A stretch of DNA of 64,000 nt from CAYNST01 sp964434105 (lineage in GTDB: Bacteria; Pseudomonadota; Gammaproteobacteria; Pseudomonadales; Cellvibrionaceae), in contig CAYSTJ010000005.1 of the NCBI GenBank assembly GCA_964434105.1, positions 1 through 64,000 of the forward strand, given 5' to 3'. A program made the position numbers and the translations under genes. The notes beneath the pieces were generated by a model. It saw nothing but the letters and a program-made list of their open reading frames with translations, did not search any database and was not told where the DNA came from. Positions within the stretch are counted from its first letter, which is position 1; each line of letters opens with the position of its first letter. Positions 34,858 to 44,368 of this stretch are shown piece by piece.

Positions 34858-35427
34858 TCAGGTTTTGGGCAGGGTTACGCCCCGCTGCCCCTGATATTTG
34901 CCGCCGCGATCTGCGTAGGATGTCTCACAGATTTCGTCGCTCTCGAAGAACAGCATTTGTGCCACGCCTTCGTTGGCGTAAATCTTTGCCGGCAGCGGCG
35001 TGGTGTTTGAAAATTCAAGCGTCACATGGCCCTCCCATTGTGGCTCCAGCGGCGTCACGTTGACAATGATCCCGCAGCGCGCATAGGTGGATTTGCCCAG
35101 ACACACCGTCAGAACGCTGCGCGGTATCCGGAAATATTCGATAGTGCGTGCCAATGCAAAGGAGTTGGGCGGGATAATGCAGACATCCCCCACCATATCG
35201 ACAAAGCTGCCTTCGTCAAAGTGCTTGGGATCGACCGTCACTGAATGAACATTGGTAAACACCTTGAATTCATTGGCGCACCGAACATCGTAGCCGTAAC
35301 TTGATGTCCCGTAGGAGATCAATCGTTGACCATCGGTGCCATAGCGGACCTGCTCCGCCTCGAATGGCTCGATCATCCCTTCCTGCTCGGCCATACGCCG
35401 GATCCATCTATCTGACTTTATTGACAT
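34858..35427 (-). CDS. dcd: dCTP deaminase
   Basis: The 189-residue enzyme converts dCTP to dUTP for thymidylate synthesis. Conserved blocks are MSIKSDRWIRRMA, YGTSSYGYDVRCANEFKVF, IPPNSFALARTIEYFRIP, STYARCGIIVNVTPLEP and the C-terminal FFESDEICETSYADRGGKYQ in pieces. GGAG precedes the ATG. It follows mrp by 31 nt on the same strand, so the two are likely one operon. Confidence 0.97.
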   Translation of the reverse strand: MSIKSDRWIRRMAEQEGMIEPFEAEQVRYGTDGQRLISYGTSSYGYDVRCANEFKVFTNVHSVTVDPKHFDEGSFVDMVGDVCIIPPNSFALARTIEYFRIPRSVLTVCLGKSTYARCGIIVNVTPLEPQWEGHVTLEFSNTTPLPAKIYANEGVAQMLFFESDEICETSYADRGGKYQGQRGVTLPKT

Positions 35428-35458
35428 GCTCTACTCCGATTACTGAATTTTATGTCCG

Positions 35459-36556
35459 TTAATCATCACTGGCACTGAAAACGGGCGCCTGTACGCCATC
35501 GCGCTGAATTTGCCAGAGTGCGCCGGTGAGCCGCAGGGCGATACGGCGATATTCGTGACTGGCTTCTGAATCGGGATTGGCCAGCAGCGGTGGAACTCCA
35601 CTGTCCGTCTGCTCGCGAATATCCCGGCGCAGCGGCAGTTGGCCCAACAGGTCCACTTGATAATCCTGTGCCAGACGCTCGCCACCACCTTCGCCGAATA
35701 TGGCCTCCGCATGCCCGCAGCTTGAGCAGATATGCATCGCCATATTCTCCACGACCCCCAGTACCGGAATATTGACCTTGCGAAACATTTCTATACCTTT
35801 GCGCGCATCCAGCAGAGCGATATCCTGCGGTGTCGTCACAATGACTGAACCGGACACGGGGACGCTCTGGGAAAGCGTTAGCTGGATATCGCCCGTACCC
35901 GGCGGCATATCAACCAGCAAATAATCGACATCCTGCCAGTGTGTGTTATTAAGCAACTGCTGCAGGGCACCGCTCACCATCGGGCCGCGCCAGACCATGG
36001 GCGTATTCTCGGTCACGAGGTTGCCCATGCTCATCAACTGAACGCCGCCGGCACCGCGCACCGGCAACATCGTATGCGGATTGAGCATTTCCGGTCGCCT
36101 GTCGCTCACGCCCAGCATCTGCGCCTGACTGGGGCCGTAGATATCAGCGTCGAGAATGCCCACGGTCACCCCCATCGATGCCAATGCCAGCGCCAGGTTG
36201 ACGGTAGTTGTCGATTTGCCCACACCGCCTTTGCCGGACGCAATGGCGACAATATTGCGCACCCCGGCAATACCCGTTTGGTTATTCTGTGGTTTGACGT
36301 CAGCGACACCCCACTCCCAGCGCGTCGTAACCTGCCCAAAATCATTGCGCAGCGCATCTCTGACCAATGCGTCAATTTCCGGCTGTAACACGGCAGCGGG
36401 GTAGCCCGGCCGGAACACCAGCTCCAGACGGTTCGTCGACTGCACGACCTGTTCCACCGCGGCTGCCGCGGAGATCCCGGGAGTATAGGGAAGCTCTACA
36501 GATTGCAGTCTCGTCAGCAACATCTGTTGCTGCGGCAATTGAAAGGGCGAACTCAT
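35459..36556 (-). CDS. Mrp/ApbC family iron-sulfur cluster carrier ATPase
   Basis: The 365-residue cytoplasmic P-loop protein loads iron-sulfur clusters into target proteins. It has a short N-terminal MIP18-like domain, the deviant Walker A AIASGKGGVGKSTTTV near residue 105-118, the DADIYGPSQ switch region, DMPPGTGDIQLTLSQ and the CxxC cluster site ICSSCGHAEAIFG. I chose the ATG at 36556 with GTGGAG 6 nt before it. It heads the mrp-dcd operon and is divergent from metG. Confidence 0.95.
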   Translation of the reverse strand: MSSPFQLPQQQMLLTRLQSVELPYTPGISAAAAVEQVVQSTNRLELVFRPGYPAAVLQPEIDALVRDALRNDFGQVTTRWEWGVADVKPQNNQTGIAGVRNIVAIASGKGGVGKSTTTVNLALALASMGVTVGILDADIYGPSQAQMLGVSDRRPEMLNPHTMLPVRGAGGVQLMSMGNLVTENTPMVWRGPMVSGALQQLLNNTHWQDVDYLLVDMPPGTGDIQLTLSQSVPVSGSVIVTTPQDIALLDARKGIEMFRKVNIPVLGVVENMAMHICSSCGHAEAIFGEGGGERLAQDYQVDLLGQLPLRRDIREQTDSGVPPLLANPDSEASHEYRRIALRLTGALWQIQRDGVQAPVFSASDD

Positions 36557-36704
36557 AAGCGACTCCACAGCGTTTGGGGGTCGCCATTCTACCGACTATT
36601 CGGGAAGAGGCCCAGAACTGCATGCAGCGGCACCGAGATTGAAGCCAGCATGGCCACCGGCCGGCAGCTGCGCATGACAGGAATGTGCCGAAAAGCTACA
36701 AAAC

Positions 36705-36713
36705 TGCTATGAT
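36705..36713 (+). promoter_or_regulatory. Extended -10 promoter for metG
   Basis: TGCTATGAT is an extended -10 (TGn-TATGAT) 67 nt upstream of metG. No -35 of note, as is allowed for extended -10 promoters. Confidence 0.45.
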
Positions 36714-36780
36714 ACGCCGCCTTTTCAGGGGCCTGCCCCACCCGCTAACGCAAACTGTTACATAAGGTGCCAACCGCCAC

Positions 36781-38796
36781 ATGGCTAATCATCGCAATAT
36801 TCTGGTCACCAGCGCCCTGCCCTACGCCAATGGCGCGATCCACCTGGGTCATATGGTAGAGACCATCCAGACCGATATCTGGGTGCGCTTTCAAAAGCAG
36901 CGTGGTCACCGCTGTTTTTATTTTTGTGCTGACGATGCGCACGGTACGGCCATTATGCTGACTGCCGAAAAACTCGGTATTTCGGCGGAAGAACAGATTG
37001 CCGGCATGAAGGCCAGCCACCAACAGGATTTTGCGGGTTTTTATATCGAGTTCGACAACTATCACACCACCCACAGTGAAGAAAACCGGGCGCTGTCAGA
37101 GCTGATCTACTCACGCCTGAAGGCCAATGGGCACATTGCAGAACGCAATATTGTGCAGGCATTCGACCCGGAGAAAGGCCTGTTCCTGGCAGACCGCTAT
37201 ATCAGGGGCACCTGCCCGAAGTGCCGCACCGCAGACCAGTATGGCGATAATTGTGAAGCCTGCGGCGCCACCTATTCGCCCATGGATCTGCTCGACCCGG
37301 TGTCAGCACTGTCGGGCGCCAAACCGGTCGCCCGGGAATCCAAGCACCTGTTTTTCAAATTGCCGGAATTCACGGACTACCTGAAAACCTGGACCCGCGC
37401 CGGTCACTTGCAACCGGAAGTCGCCAACAAGCTGTCCGAATGGCTGGACGCCGGGTTACAGGAGTGGGATATTTCCCGTGATGCGCCCTATTTCGGCTTC
37501 GAGATCCCGGGCGAACCCGGCAAATTCTTTTACGTCTGGCTGGATGCCCCTATCGGCTATATGGCCAGCTGCAAACATTATTGCGATCTGCACGGCCTTG
37601 ATTTTGACCAGTTCTGGGCCAAAGACTCCGACTTTGATGTTTACCATTTCATCGGCAAGGATATTATCAATTTCCACGCCCTGTTCTGGCCCGCCATGCT
37701 CGACAGCGCCGGGTTTCGGACACCAACCAAAATCTGCGCCCACGGCTTTCTGACGGTCAACGGCAAAAAAATGTCCAAATCCCGCGGCACGTTTATCAAT
37801 GCGCAGACCTACCTGGAGCACCTGGACCCCGAGTATCTGCGTTATTACTACGCCACCAAACTGACCGCCGGCGTGGACGATATTGACCTGAATGTCGAGG
37901 ATTTCGTCAGCCGCGTCAATGCCGACCTGGTGGGCAAGGTCGTCAACATCGCCAGCCGCACGGCGCGCTTCGTTCACCAGACAGGGGGGATGCTCAGCGC
38001 GCGCATTCATGACCCGGCACTCTGGCAGCGATTTACCGAGGCCAGCGAGTCCATTGCCGCGCTGTATCACCAGCGGGAATTTGCGCGCGCCATGCGTGAC
38101 ATTATGGCCATGGCAGACATGGCCAATGAATATATCGCCTCACACGCCCCCTGGAAGTTGGCAAAAGACCCTGAACGCCAGCAGGAGGTCAACGAAATCA
38201 GCAGCCAGGCACTCAATCTTTTCGCGTTGCTGATGACCTGGCTTAAACCGGTGTTGCCCCGTACTGCCAATGCTGTGGAGACGTTTTTGAACACCGGACT
38301 TGTCTGGCAGGGCCCGTCCCAATGGCTGGGCGATCACGCGATCAATGAATTTAAACCTTTGATGGTAAGAGTGGACATGAAAGATGTAGAAACCATGCTG
38401 GACGCCAGTCGCACGTCTATGGCACCCGCGCCACAACCGGAAGGCTGGCTGGCGAAAACACCGCTGGAAGCGCAGATTGAGTTTGCTGACTTTGCCAAAG
38501 TGGATCTACGGATTGCCCTGATCGCCAAGGCGGAGGCCGTCGAGGGTGCGGACAAACTGCTGCGTCTGACGCTGGATCTGGGTGGTGAAACCCGCATTGT
38601 TTTTGCCGGCATAAAAAGCGCATACCAGCCACAGGATCTTGTCGGCCGACACACGGTGGTGGTCGCCAATCTGAAACCGCGTAAAATGAAATTCGGCCTG
38701 TCGGAAGGTATGGTGCTGGCTGCCGGCCCGGGCGGGAAAGATCTTTTCCTGCTGGAACCGCATGCCGGTGCCGAGCCGGGTATGCGGATAATGTAA
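36781..38796 (+). CDS. metG: Methionyl-tRNA synthetase
   Basis: The 671-residue class I synthetase has HIGH-like HLGH (AIHLGHMVET), the zinc-binding cysteines in CPKCRTADQYGDNCEACG, KMSKS in GKKMSKSRGTF, and a C-terminal tRNA-binding domain (FADFAKVDLRIALIAKAE, EGADKLLRL) that also allows dimer formation. Length and order fit the long E. coli-type MetG. It is divergent from mrp, the usual metG-mrp arrangement in gammaproteobacteria, and is followed 234 nt later by rnfA. Confidence 0.97.
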   Translation: MANHRNILVTSALPYANGAIHLGHMVETIQTDIWVRFQKQRGHRCFYFCADDAHGTAIMLTAEKLGISAEEQIAGMKASHQQDFAGFYIEFDNYHTTHSEENRALSELIYSRLKANGHIAERNIVQAFDPEKGLFLADRYIRGTCPKCRTADQYGDNCEACGATYSPMDLLDPVSALSGAKPVARESKHLFFKLPEFTDYLKTWTRAGHLQPEVANKLSEWLDAGLQEWDISRDAPYFGFEIPGEPGKFFYVWLDAPIGYMASCKHYCDLHGLDFDQFWAKDSDFDVYHFIGKDIINFHALFWPAMLDSAGFRTPTKICAHGFLTVNGKKMSKSRGTFINAQTYLEHLDPEYLRYYYATKLTAGVDDIDLNVEDFVSRVNADLVGKVVNIASRTARFVHQTGGMLSARIHDPALWQRFTEASESIAALYHQREFARAMRDIMAMADMANEYIASHAPWKLAKDPERQQEVNEISSQALNLFALLMTWLKPVLPRTANAVETFLNTGLVWQGPSQWLGDHAINEFKPLMVRVDMKDVETMLDASRTSMAPAPQPEGWLAKTPLEAQIEFADFAKVDLRIALIAKAEAVEGADKLLRLTLDLGGETRIVFAGIKSAYQPQDLVGRHTVVVANLKPRKMKFGLSEGMVLAAGPGGKDLFLLEPHAGAEPGMRIM

Positions 38797-39030
38797 CCGT
38801 CGCCAACACAGTCGTCGATGGTCGCGGTGACCTGGTAATAACCGGCGCTCCCGATCATCAGAGTTCCCGATTTAGGATAGGTGTAATTCCTGCTTTTCAG
38901 AATGACGCGAATGCGGTTTACTGCGACGCGCTCTATCGGCAACCTGCTGGCGACAGGTGGGCCGGACCGGCGACAGTCGGCTGGCCAGAAACTGTTTCAC
39001 CGACATCCTTTTGCAATTGCCCGAGCGTGT

Positions 39031-39603
39031 ATGGATTTTTTTATCATTATGATCAGCACTGTGCTGGTCAACAATTTCGTGCTGGTACAGTTCCTGGGAC
39101 TGTGCCCGTTTATGGGCGTATCCAACAAGTTGGAAACGGCGATAGGCATGAGTGCGGCCACCACGTTTGTTCTGACTCTCGCCAGCATATGCAGTTTTAT
39201 GGTCTACAACTGGATTCTGCTGCCGCTGGGGATCGACTTTCTGCGCACAATTTCCTTTATTCTGGTGATTGCAGCCGTCGTTCAGTTCGCCAAAATGTTT
39301 ATCGAGAAGACCAGCCCGTTGCTGTTTCGGGTGCTGGGCGTATTTCTGCCGTTGATCACCACCAACTGCGCCGTACTCGGCGTCGCCCTGCAGAATACCA
39401 ATAGAGCGCACTCCTTTACCCATTCGGCGCTTTATGGATTCGGCGCGGCGCTGGGTTTCAGTCTGGTACTGATCCTGTTTTCTGCCATGCGCGAGCGCCT
39501 GGCAGCCGCCGACGTACCCCTGCCATTTCGCGGCGCTGCGGTGGGCATGATTACAGCCGGCCTGATGTCATTGGCTTTTATGGGTTTCGCAGGACTGGTA
39601 TGA
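39031..39603 (+). CDS. rnfA: Ion-translocating oxidoreductase complex subunit RnfA
   Basis: The 190-residue inner-membrane protein has six predicted membrane segments and the RnfA/NqrE cysteine motifs FLGLCPFMGVSNKLETA and PLITTNCAVLGVALQN. It forms the core of the Rnf pump, which moves electrons between NADH and ferredoxin and carries ions. I chose the ATG at 39031 as the family N-terminus (MDFFIIMISTVLVNNFVLVQ); no clear ribosome site is seen. It is first in rnfABCDGE. Confidence 0.95.
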   Translation: MDFFIIMISTVLVNNFVLVQFLGLCPFMGVSNKLETAIGMSAATTFVLTLASICSFMVYNWILLPLGIDFLRTISFILVIAAVVQFAKMFIEKTSPLLFRVLGVFLPLITTNCAVLGVALQNTNRAHSFTHSALYGFGAALGFSLVLILFSAMRERLAAADVPLPFRGAAVGMITAGLMSLAFMGFAGLV

Positions 39604-39607
39604 CACT

Positions 39608-40225
39608 ATGCTGACGTTACTGCTTGAGTATCCGGTTATTTCAGCGCTCGTTGCGCTGGGCGGGATGGCGGTGCTGTTCGGGGCCGTATTGGGTTTTGCC
39701 GCCGTGCACTTCAAGGTCGAAGGTGATCCGCTGGTTGATCAGATCGATACAGTATTGCCGCAGACCCAATGCGGGCAATGCGGCTACCCCGGCTGTCGCC
39801 CGTATGCACAGGCCATTGCCAAGGGTGACGCCATCAATAAATGTCCGCCAGGCGGTCAGGCCACGATCGATACACTGGCCGACCTGCTGGGTGTGGAAGC
39901 ACCCAGCCTGGATGCAGAACACGGTGAGGAATCGCCCATCAAAAAAGTGGCCTACATTCGCGAGGACGAGTGCATCGGCTGCACCAAATGCATACAGGCC
40001 TGCCCGGTGGATGCCATTGTCGGCGCTGCCAAACAGATGCATACCGTTATCATCTCGGAGTGCACGGGTTGTGACCTGTGTGTTGACCCCTGCCCGGTGG
40101 ACTGTATTGATATGGTCCCGGTAAAAACCGATATCAAATACTGGGTCTGGGACATGCCGCAACCGGCCAAAGGCGACCATATTATCGCCACTGACCGGTC
40201 ACCGGATCGGGGACACGCCGCATGA
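39608..40225 (+). CDS. rnfB: Rnf complex ferredoxin subunit RnfB
   Basis: The 205-residue protein has one N-terminal membrane anchor, a [4Fe-4S] domain with CGQCGYPGC, and two ferredoxin-type clusters (CIGCTKCIQACPVDA and CTGCDLCVDPCPVDC). It accepts electrons from ferredoxin for the pump. It begins 4 nt after rnfA and overlaps rnfC by 4 nt (ATGA). Confidence 0.96.
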   Translation: MLTLLLEYPVISALVALGGMAVLFGAVLGFAAVHFKVEGDPLVDQIDTVLPQTQCGQCGYPGCRPYAQAIAKGDAINKCPPGGQATIDTLADLLGVEAPSLDAEHGEESPIKKVAYIREDECIGCTKCIQACPVDAIVGAAKQMHTVIISECTGCDLCVDPCPVDCIDMVPVKTDIKYWVWDMPQPAKGDHIIATDRSPDRGHAA

Positions 40226-42471
40226 GAAAGCTGTGGGACATTCATGGCGGCATCCATCCGCCCGAGAACAAAGCGCAGTCATTGCAGCGGCCGTTGTCGA
40301 CTCTGCCGCTGTTTGAGCACTACGTGCTGCCGCTCAATCAGCACGTCGGCGCGCCGGCCATCCCCATTGTCACGGTCGGTCAGAAGGTACTCAAGGGCGA
40401 GCCAGTGGCTGAAGCCCAGGGCGTATTCAGTGCATCCCTGCACGCACCCACGTCCGGCAAAATTGTCGCCATTGATGCACACGTCATTGCGCACCCGTCG
40501 GGCCTGCCGCATACGTGCATCACTATCGAAGCCGATGGCGAAGATCAGTGGACAACCCTGAACCCCTGTGAAGACCCTGACCAACTGGACCATTTTGCGC
40601 TGGTGGAACGCGTACGCCAGGCGGGGCTGGCCGGGATGGGCGGTGCCGGGTTTCCAACTGCGGTAAAGCTCAATCCGCGCTCGACAGACAGAATCCAGAC
40701 GCTGATTATCAACGGCACCGAATGCGAACCCTATATTACCGCCGACGACATGCTGATGCGGGAAGCGGCTGCGGAAATTGTGGCCGGCGCGCTATTGCTG
40801 GCACGCACCGTAGGTAACCCGGCGCAGATTCTGATTGGCATCGAAGACAATAAACCCGAAGCCATTGCCGCCATGCAACAGGCAGCGGGCGGCACACCGG
40901 TGGAGGTGGTGGTATTCCCCACCAAATATCCGTCCGGCGGGGAAAAGCAACTGGTGCAGATACTTACCGGCCAGGAAATTCCAAGCGGCCAGCTACCGGC
41001 GCATATTGGTGTGCTGGTGCAGAATGTAGGCACCGCCTATGCGACCTGGCGCGCGGTGCGCCATGGCGAACCACTGATTGAGCGGATTACCACAGTGGTG
41101 GGTGACGCGCTGGCAAGGCCAGGCAATGTACGCGCACGCATTGGCACCCCCATCGCCAAACTGCTCGACTTCTGCGGCTTTACACCGGAAGCCGTCGCGC
41201 GCCTGATTATCGGTGGCCCCATGATGGGTTTTGCCATCGACGACCCGGCAGCACCCGTGGTGAAAACGACCAACTGTGTACTGGTTCCCAGCCACACGGA
41301 AATGCCCGAAGCACCACCGGCCCAGCCCTGCATTCGCTGTGGCATGTGCGCCGAAGTCTGTCCGGCGCGTTTATTACCTCAACAGCTCTTCTGGTATGCG
41401 CAGGCACAGGACTTCGAGAAGCTGGAAAGCCACAATCTTTTCGATTGCATTGAATGCGGCGCCTGTTCTTACACCTGCCCCAGCACTATTCCGCTGGTAC
41501 AGTACTATCGGGCCGCAAAAGGGTCGATACGACGGCAGGAAGCAGAGAAGGAAAAAGCGGACCGGGCACGTCAGCGCTTTGAGCAACGACAGCAGCGCAT
41601 TGAAAAAGCTGAGCATGAAAAGGAGCAGAAGCGGCTGGCGCGTAAAATAGCAGCCGAAGAAGCCCGCAAAAAACTTGCTGAAACGGGCGGCGATACGACC
41701 CGGCCCGCCGAAACTGCGATACCCGCCGCGGCAACGCCCCTATCGACCGGAACGTCCGCGCCGATATCGGTAGTGGCATCAGCCCCTGGCACCGATGACC
41801 GTGGCAAACTGGAGCGTGCGCACGCCAGTGCGCAGTTGCGGGTAGAACATCTCCAGAAACAACTGGCCGATTGCGACGACAGCGCGGGCAGGGACAAATT
41901 AAACGCTGCCCTGAAGCAGGCAGAACTTAAATTGCAGACAGCGCAGCAGAAGCTTGCCGCGCCGCCAGATGCGCCGCGGTCGATTGCCGACAAAATGAAT
42001 CTGTCGCCGGTTGAAGCGCGGCAAAAAGCTGTCGACACCTTGCGGAAGCGCCTGACCGCCGCCGAAACCCGGCTGGAAGAAGCGCAGCAGCAGGGTTCGG
42101 ACAATCTCGCGGCAATCGCCCAGGGCGTGGACAAATTGCGGGAGAAACTGGCAGACGCGAATACCGCGTTGCTCGATGCCCAGGCAAGCCCGACAGTGGC
42201 CGATCCTCGGGAAAAGGCGGCCCGAACGGCTGCCGACGAGGCCATCATTCGCGCCCAGACCAACGCCGCCCGACAGGCCAGTTTTTCGCCGGTTGAAAAG
42301 CAGCAGCACCTGGTGGACTCGCTCGGTAACCGCCTGCAGAAGGCCCAGGCAAAACTGCAGCAGGCGGTAGCCGATAACAGCGACCATATCGAGGTTTTGC
42401 GGGGCACGGTGGAAAAGCTGGAAACCAAATTAAAAGAAGCACAGGACGGATTGGCGCGACTGAAAACATAG
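40222..42471 (+). CDS. rnfC: Rnf complex subunit RnfC with long repetitive C-terminus
   Basis: This 749-residue cytoplasmic-face subunit binds FMN and NADH. Up to about residue 430 it shows the usual flavin/NADH domain (AGMGGAGFPTAVKL, NGTECEPYI, GGPMMGF) and two ferredoxin clusters (CIRCGMCAEVCPARLL and CIECGACSYTCPS). The remaining 300 residues are a charged coiled-coil region rich in Ala, Lys, Gln and Glu. Two similar 62-residue units begin with SPVE near 594 and 689. Gammaproteobacterial RnfC often has such an extension; its role is unclear. A 125-bp gap follows before rnfD. Confidence 0.95.
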   Translation: MRKLWDIHGGIHPPENKAQSLQRPLSTLPLFEHYVLPLNQHVGAPAIPIVTVGQKVLKGEPVAEAQGVFSASLHAPTSGKIVAIDAHVIAHPSGLPHTCITIEADGEDQWTTLNPCEDPDQLDHFALVERVRQAGLAGMGGAGFPTAVKLNPRSTDRIQTLIINGTECEPYITADDMLMREAAAEIVAGALLLARTVGNPAQILIGIEDNKPEAIAAMQQAAGGTPVEVVVFPTKYPSGGEKQLVQILTGQEIPSGQLPAHIGVLVQNVGTAYATWRAVRHGEPLIERITTVVGDALARPGNVRARIGTPIAKLLDFCGFTPEAVARLIIGGPMMGFAIDDPAAPVVKTTNCVLVPSHTEMPEAPPAQPCIRCGMCAEVCPARLLPQQLFWYAQAQDFEKLESHNLFDCIECGACSYTCPSTIPLVQYYRAAKGSIRRQEAEKEKADRARQRFEQRQQRIEKAEHEKEQKRLARKIAAEEARKKLAETGGDTTRPAETAIPAAATPLSTGTSAPISVVASAPGTDDRGKLERAHASAQLRVEHLQKQLADCDDSAGRDKLNAALKQAELKLQTAQQKLAAPPDAPRSIADKMNLSPVEARQKAVDTLRKRLTAAETRLEEAQQQGSDNLAAIAQGVDKLREKLADANTALLDAQASPTVADPREKAARTAADEAIIRAQTNAARQASFSPVEKQQHLVDSLGNRLQKAQAKLQQAVADNSDHIEVLRGTVEKLETKLKEAQDGLARLKT

Positions 42472-42596
42472 CGATGGGTCGCTTCCCGGTTATCCCCGAC
42501 CCACAGGTCGCGCAATCGGTGGTTCCCGTCGGCCACGATTCCCCGGCTGCGCTCCATCGGGCCAATAGAATATCAATACTTTGACGAAAACCTGAT

Positions 42597-43655
42597 ATGG
42601 CATTTATTCGCGCAACATCACCGCACACTCATGCGGCCACGAGCACCGCTCAGGTTATGCAGCTGGTGATCCTGGCTACGCTGCCCGGTGTGATAGCATT
42701 GGTTGTTTTTTTCGGCATTGGGGTGCTGATCAATATCGTGCTGGCCTGTCTATGCGCCGGCGTATTTGAAGCTGCCGTCCTCAAGCTGCGCCGGCGCCGG
42801 GTCGGATTTTACCTGAAGGATTTCAGTGCAATGGTCACGGCGGTGCTGTTGGGCGCTGCATTGCCACCCTGGTGCCCCTGGTGGCTGGTCGTGGTCGGCG
42901 TTTTTTTTGCAATTGTTGTGGCAAAGCATGTCTATGGCGGCCTGGGTTACAACCCATTTAACCCCGCCATGATCGGGTACGTTGTATTACTGATCTCGTT
43001 TCCGGTGGAGATGACGCAATGGGCAGCGCCAGCCGGTGCGCTGGTTGACGGCCAGGCACTAAATAGCCTCAATGACGTACTCGCCAAGTTTTTACCTGCG
43101 ATGGAAGCGGATGGTATCAGCGCCGCCACGCCGCTCGATACGCTGAAGCAGAACAGTGGCCATACCCTGCAGGCCGTCTATGCAAGCGATCCGGTTCTGG
43201 CGGCTGGACGCTGGGCCGGCAGCGGCTGGGAGTGGGTCAACCTGGCCTTTCTTGCCGGCGGTATATTCCTGCTGTTCAAGGGTGTATTTACCTGGCATGC
43301 ACCGGTTGCCATGCTGCTCAGCCTGGGACTGCTTGCTGCCCTGTTCTACGACGGCGGCAGTTCGAACAGCGGCGGCTCACCCCTGGTGCACTGGCTGTCC
43401 GGCGGCACTATGCTTGGGGCATTCTTTATCGTTACCGATCCGGTCACCTCTGCGGTCAGTAATCGCGGCCGACTGATTTATGGTGCGGCAATCGGCGTGT
43501 TGATCTACCTGATAAGGGCCTGGGGTAACTACCCTGACGCCGTCGCGTTTGCGGTGCTTCTGATGAATTTCGCTGCGCCTTTTATTGACTTTTACACTGT
43601 GCCCCGCACCTACGGCCATCAACACGCCGCGCGTGCGACCAGACCCAAAGACTGA
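42597..43655 (+). CDS. rnfD: Rnf complex subunit RnfD
   Basis: The 352-residue inner-membrane protein has about ten membrane segments and binds FMN covalently on a threonine (motif SAATPLDT). Other family marks are VAKHVYGGLGYNPFNPAM and GGTMLGAFFIVTDPVTSA. It starts with ATG at 42597 without a clear ribosome site, 125 nt after rnfC, and ends by sharing one base with rnfG (TGATG). Confidence 0.96.
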   Translation: MAFIRATSPHTHAATSTAQVMQLVILATLPGVIALVVFFGIGVLINIVLACLCAGVFEAAVLKLRRRRVGFYLKDFSAMVTAVLLGAALPPWCPWWLVVVGVFFAIVVAKHVYGGLGYNPFNPAMIGYVVLLISFPVEMTQWAAPAGALVDGQALNSLNDVLAKFLPAMEADGISAATPLDTLKQNSGHTLQAVYASDPVLAAGRWAGSGWEWVNLAFLAGGIFLLFKGVFTWHAPVAMLLSLGLLAALFYDGGSSNSGGSPLVHWLSGGTMLGAFFIVTDPVTSAVSNRGRLIYGAAIGVLIYLIRAWGNYPDAVAFAVLLMNFAAPFIDFYTVPRTYGHQHAARATRPKD

Positions 43656-44368
43656 TGCCCATGCTTGGCCGATCCATTCGACAAAACAGTATCATCCTCG
43701 GGGTATTTGCTCTGGCGACAGCCGGACTGATCGCCCTGATCTATCAGGCGACCGCCACCCGCATTGCGGACGCGCAATATCGCGCAGCGCAACGGGCTCT
43801 GCTGGAGATCGTCCCGATCCAACGGCACAATAATGATCTACTGGCCGACACCATCGCCCTTGACGCTGCCCAGCGGGAAGCACTCGGCATCAAAACGGAA
43901 GCGTCTGGCTATATGGCGAGAATGGACGGCGAACCCGTGGCAGTCATATTGCCTTCGGTCGCACCGGATGGGTACAGCGGCGATATCGCCATGATTATCG
44001 GCATCAACCGGGACGGTACCGTCGCCGGCGTGAGAATTCTGAACCATCGGGAAACGCCCGGTCTCGGCGACAAGCTCGAACTGACCAAAAGCCCCTGGAT
44101 TCTCGGCTTCAATGGCAAGTCCCTGGAAAATCCGCTGCCGGATCGCTGGCAGGTTAAAAAGGATGGCGGCGAATTTGACCAGTTTACTGGCGCAACCATT
44201 ACACCGCGCGCTGTTGTCAGGCGGGTGCAGAATACGCTGCGGTTTTTCGAGGCGCACCAGGCGGCTCTACTGGCCGACACAACCGTGTCTGCTGCCCGGT
44301 CAGACGAGTCCCTGGACAGCCATACCGCCGCCGAGCAACCCGCAACCGAGGCTATAGAGACGCCATGA
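43655..44368 (+). CDS. rnfG: Rnf complex subunit RnfG
   Basis: The 237-residue protein has one N-terminal membrane segment (IILGVFALATAGLIALIYQ) and a periplasmic FMN domain with the covalent-flavin motif FTGATITPRAVV. Other marks are GYSGDIAMIIGIN and NHRETPGLGDKLE. The C-terminal 35 residues are low in complexity and not conserved. It overlaps rnfE by 4 nt (ATGA). Confidence 0.96.
   Translation: MPMLGRSIRQNSIILGVFALATAGLIALIYQATATRIADAQYRAAQRALLEIVPIQRHNNDLLADTIALDAAQREALGIKTEASGYMARMDGEPVAVILPSVAPDGYSGDIAMIIGINRDGTVAGVRILNHRETPGLGDKLELTKSPWILGFNGKSLENPLPDRWQVKKDGGEFDQFTGATITPRAVVRRVQNTLRFFEAHQAALLADTTVSAARSDESLDSHTAAEQPATEAIETP

Noticed and set aside
38334..38942. Minus-strand frame overlapping the metG 3' end and the gap before rnfA
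   Set aside because: Most of it is antisense to metG and it shows no family pattern or ribosome site.
41571..42557. Long antisense open frame across rnfC (328 codons, minus strand)
   Set aside because: It is opposite the repetitive RnfC C-terminus. The Ser/Ala/Cys/Arg-rich translation is the usual shadow of a Lys/Ala/Gln-rich coiled coil.
42472..42596. Extra small gene between rnfC and rnfD
   Set aside because: The 125-bp gap has no start with a ribosome site and no frame of useful length.
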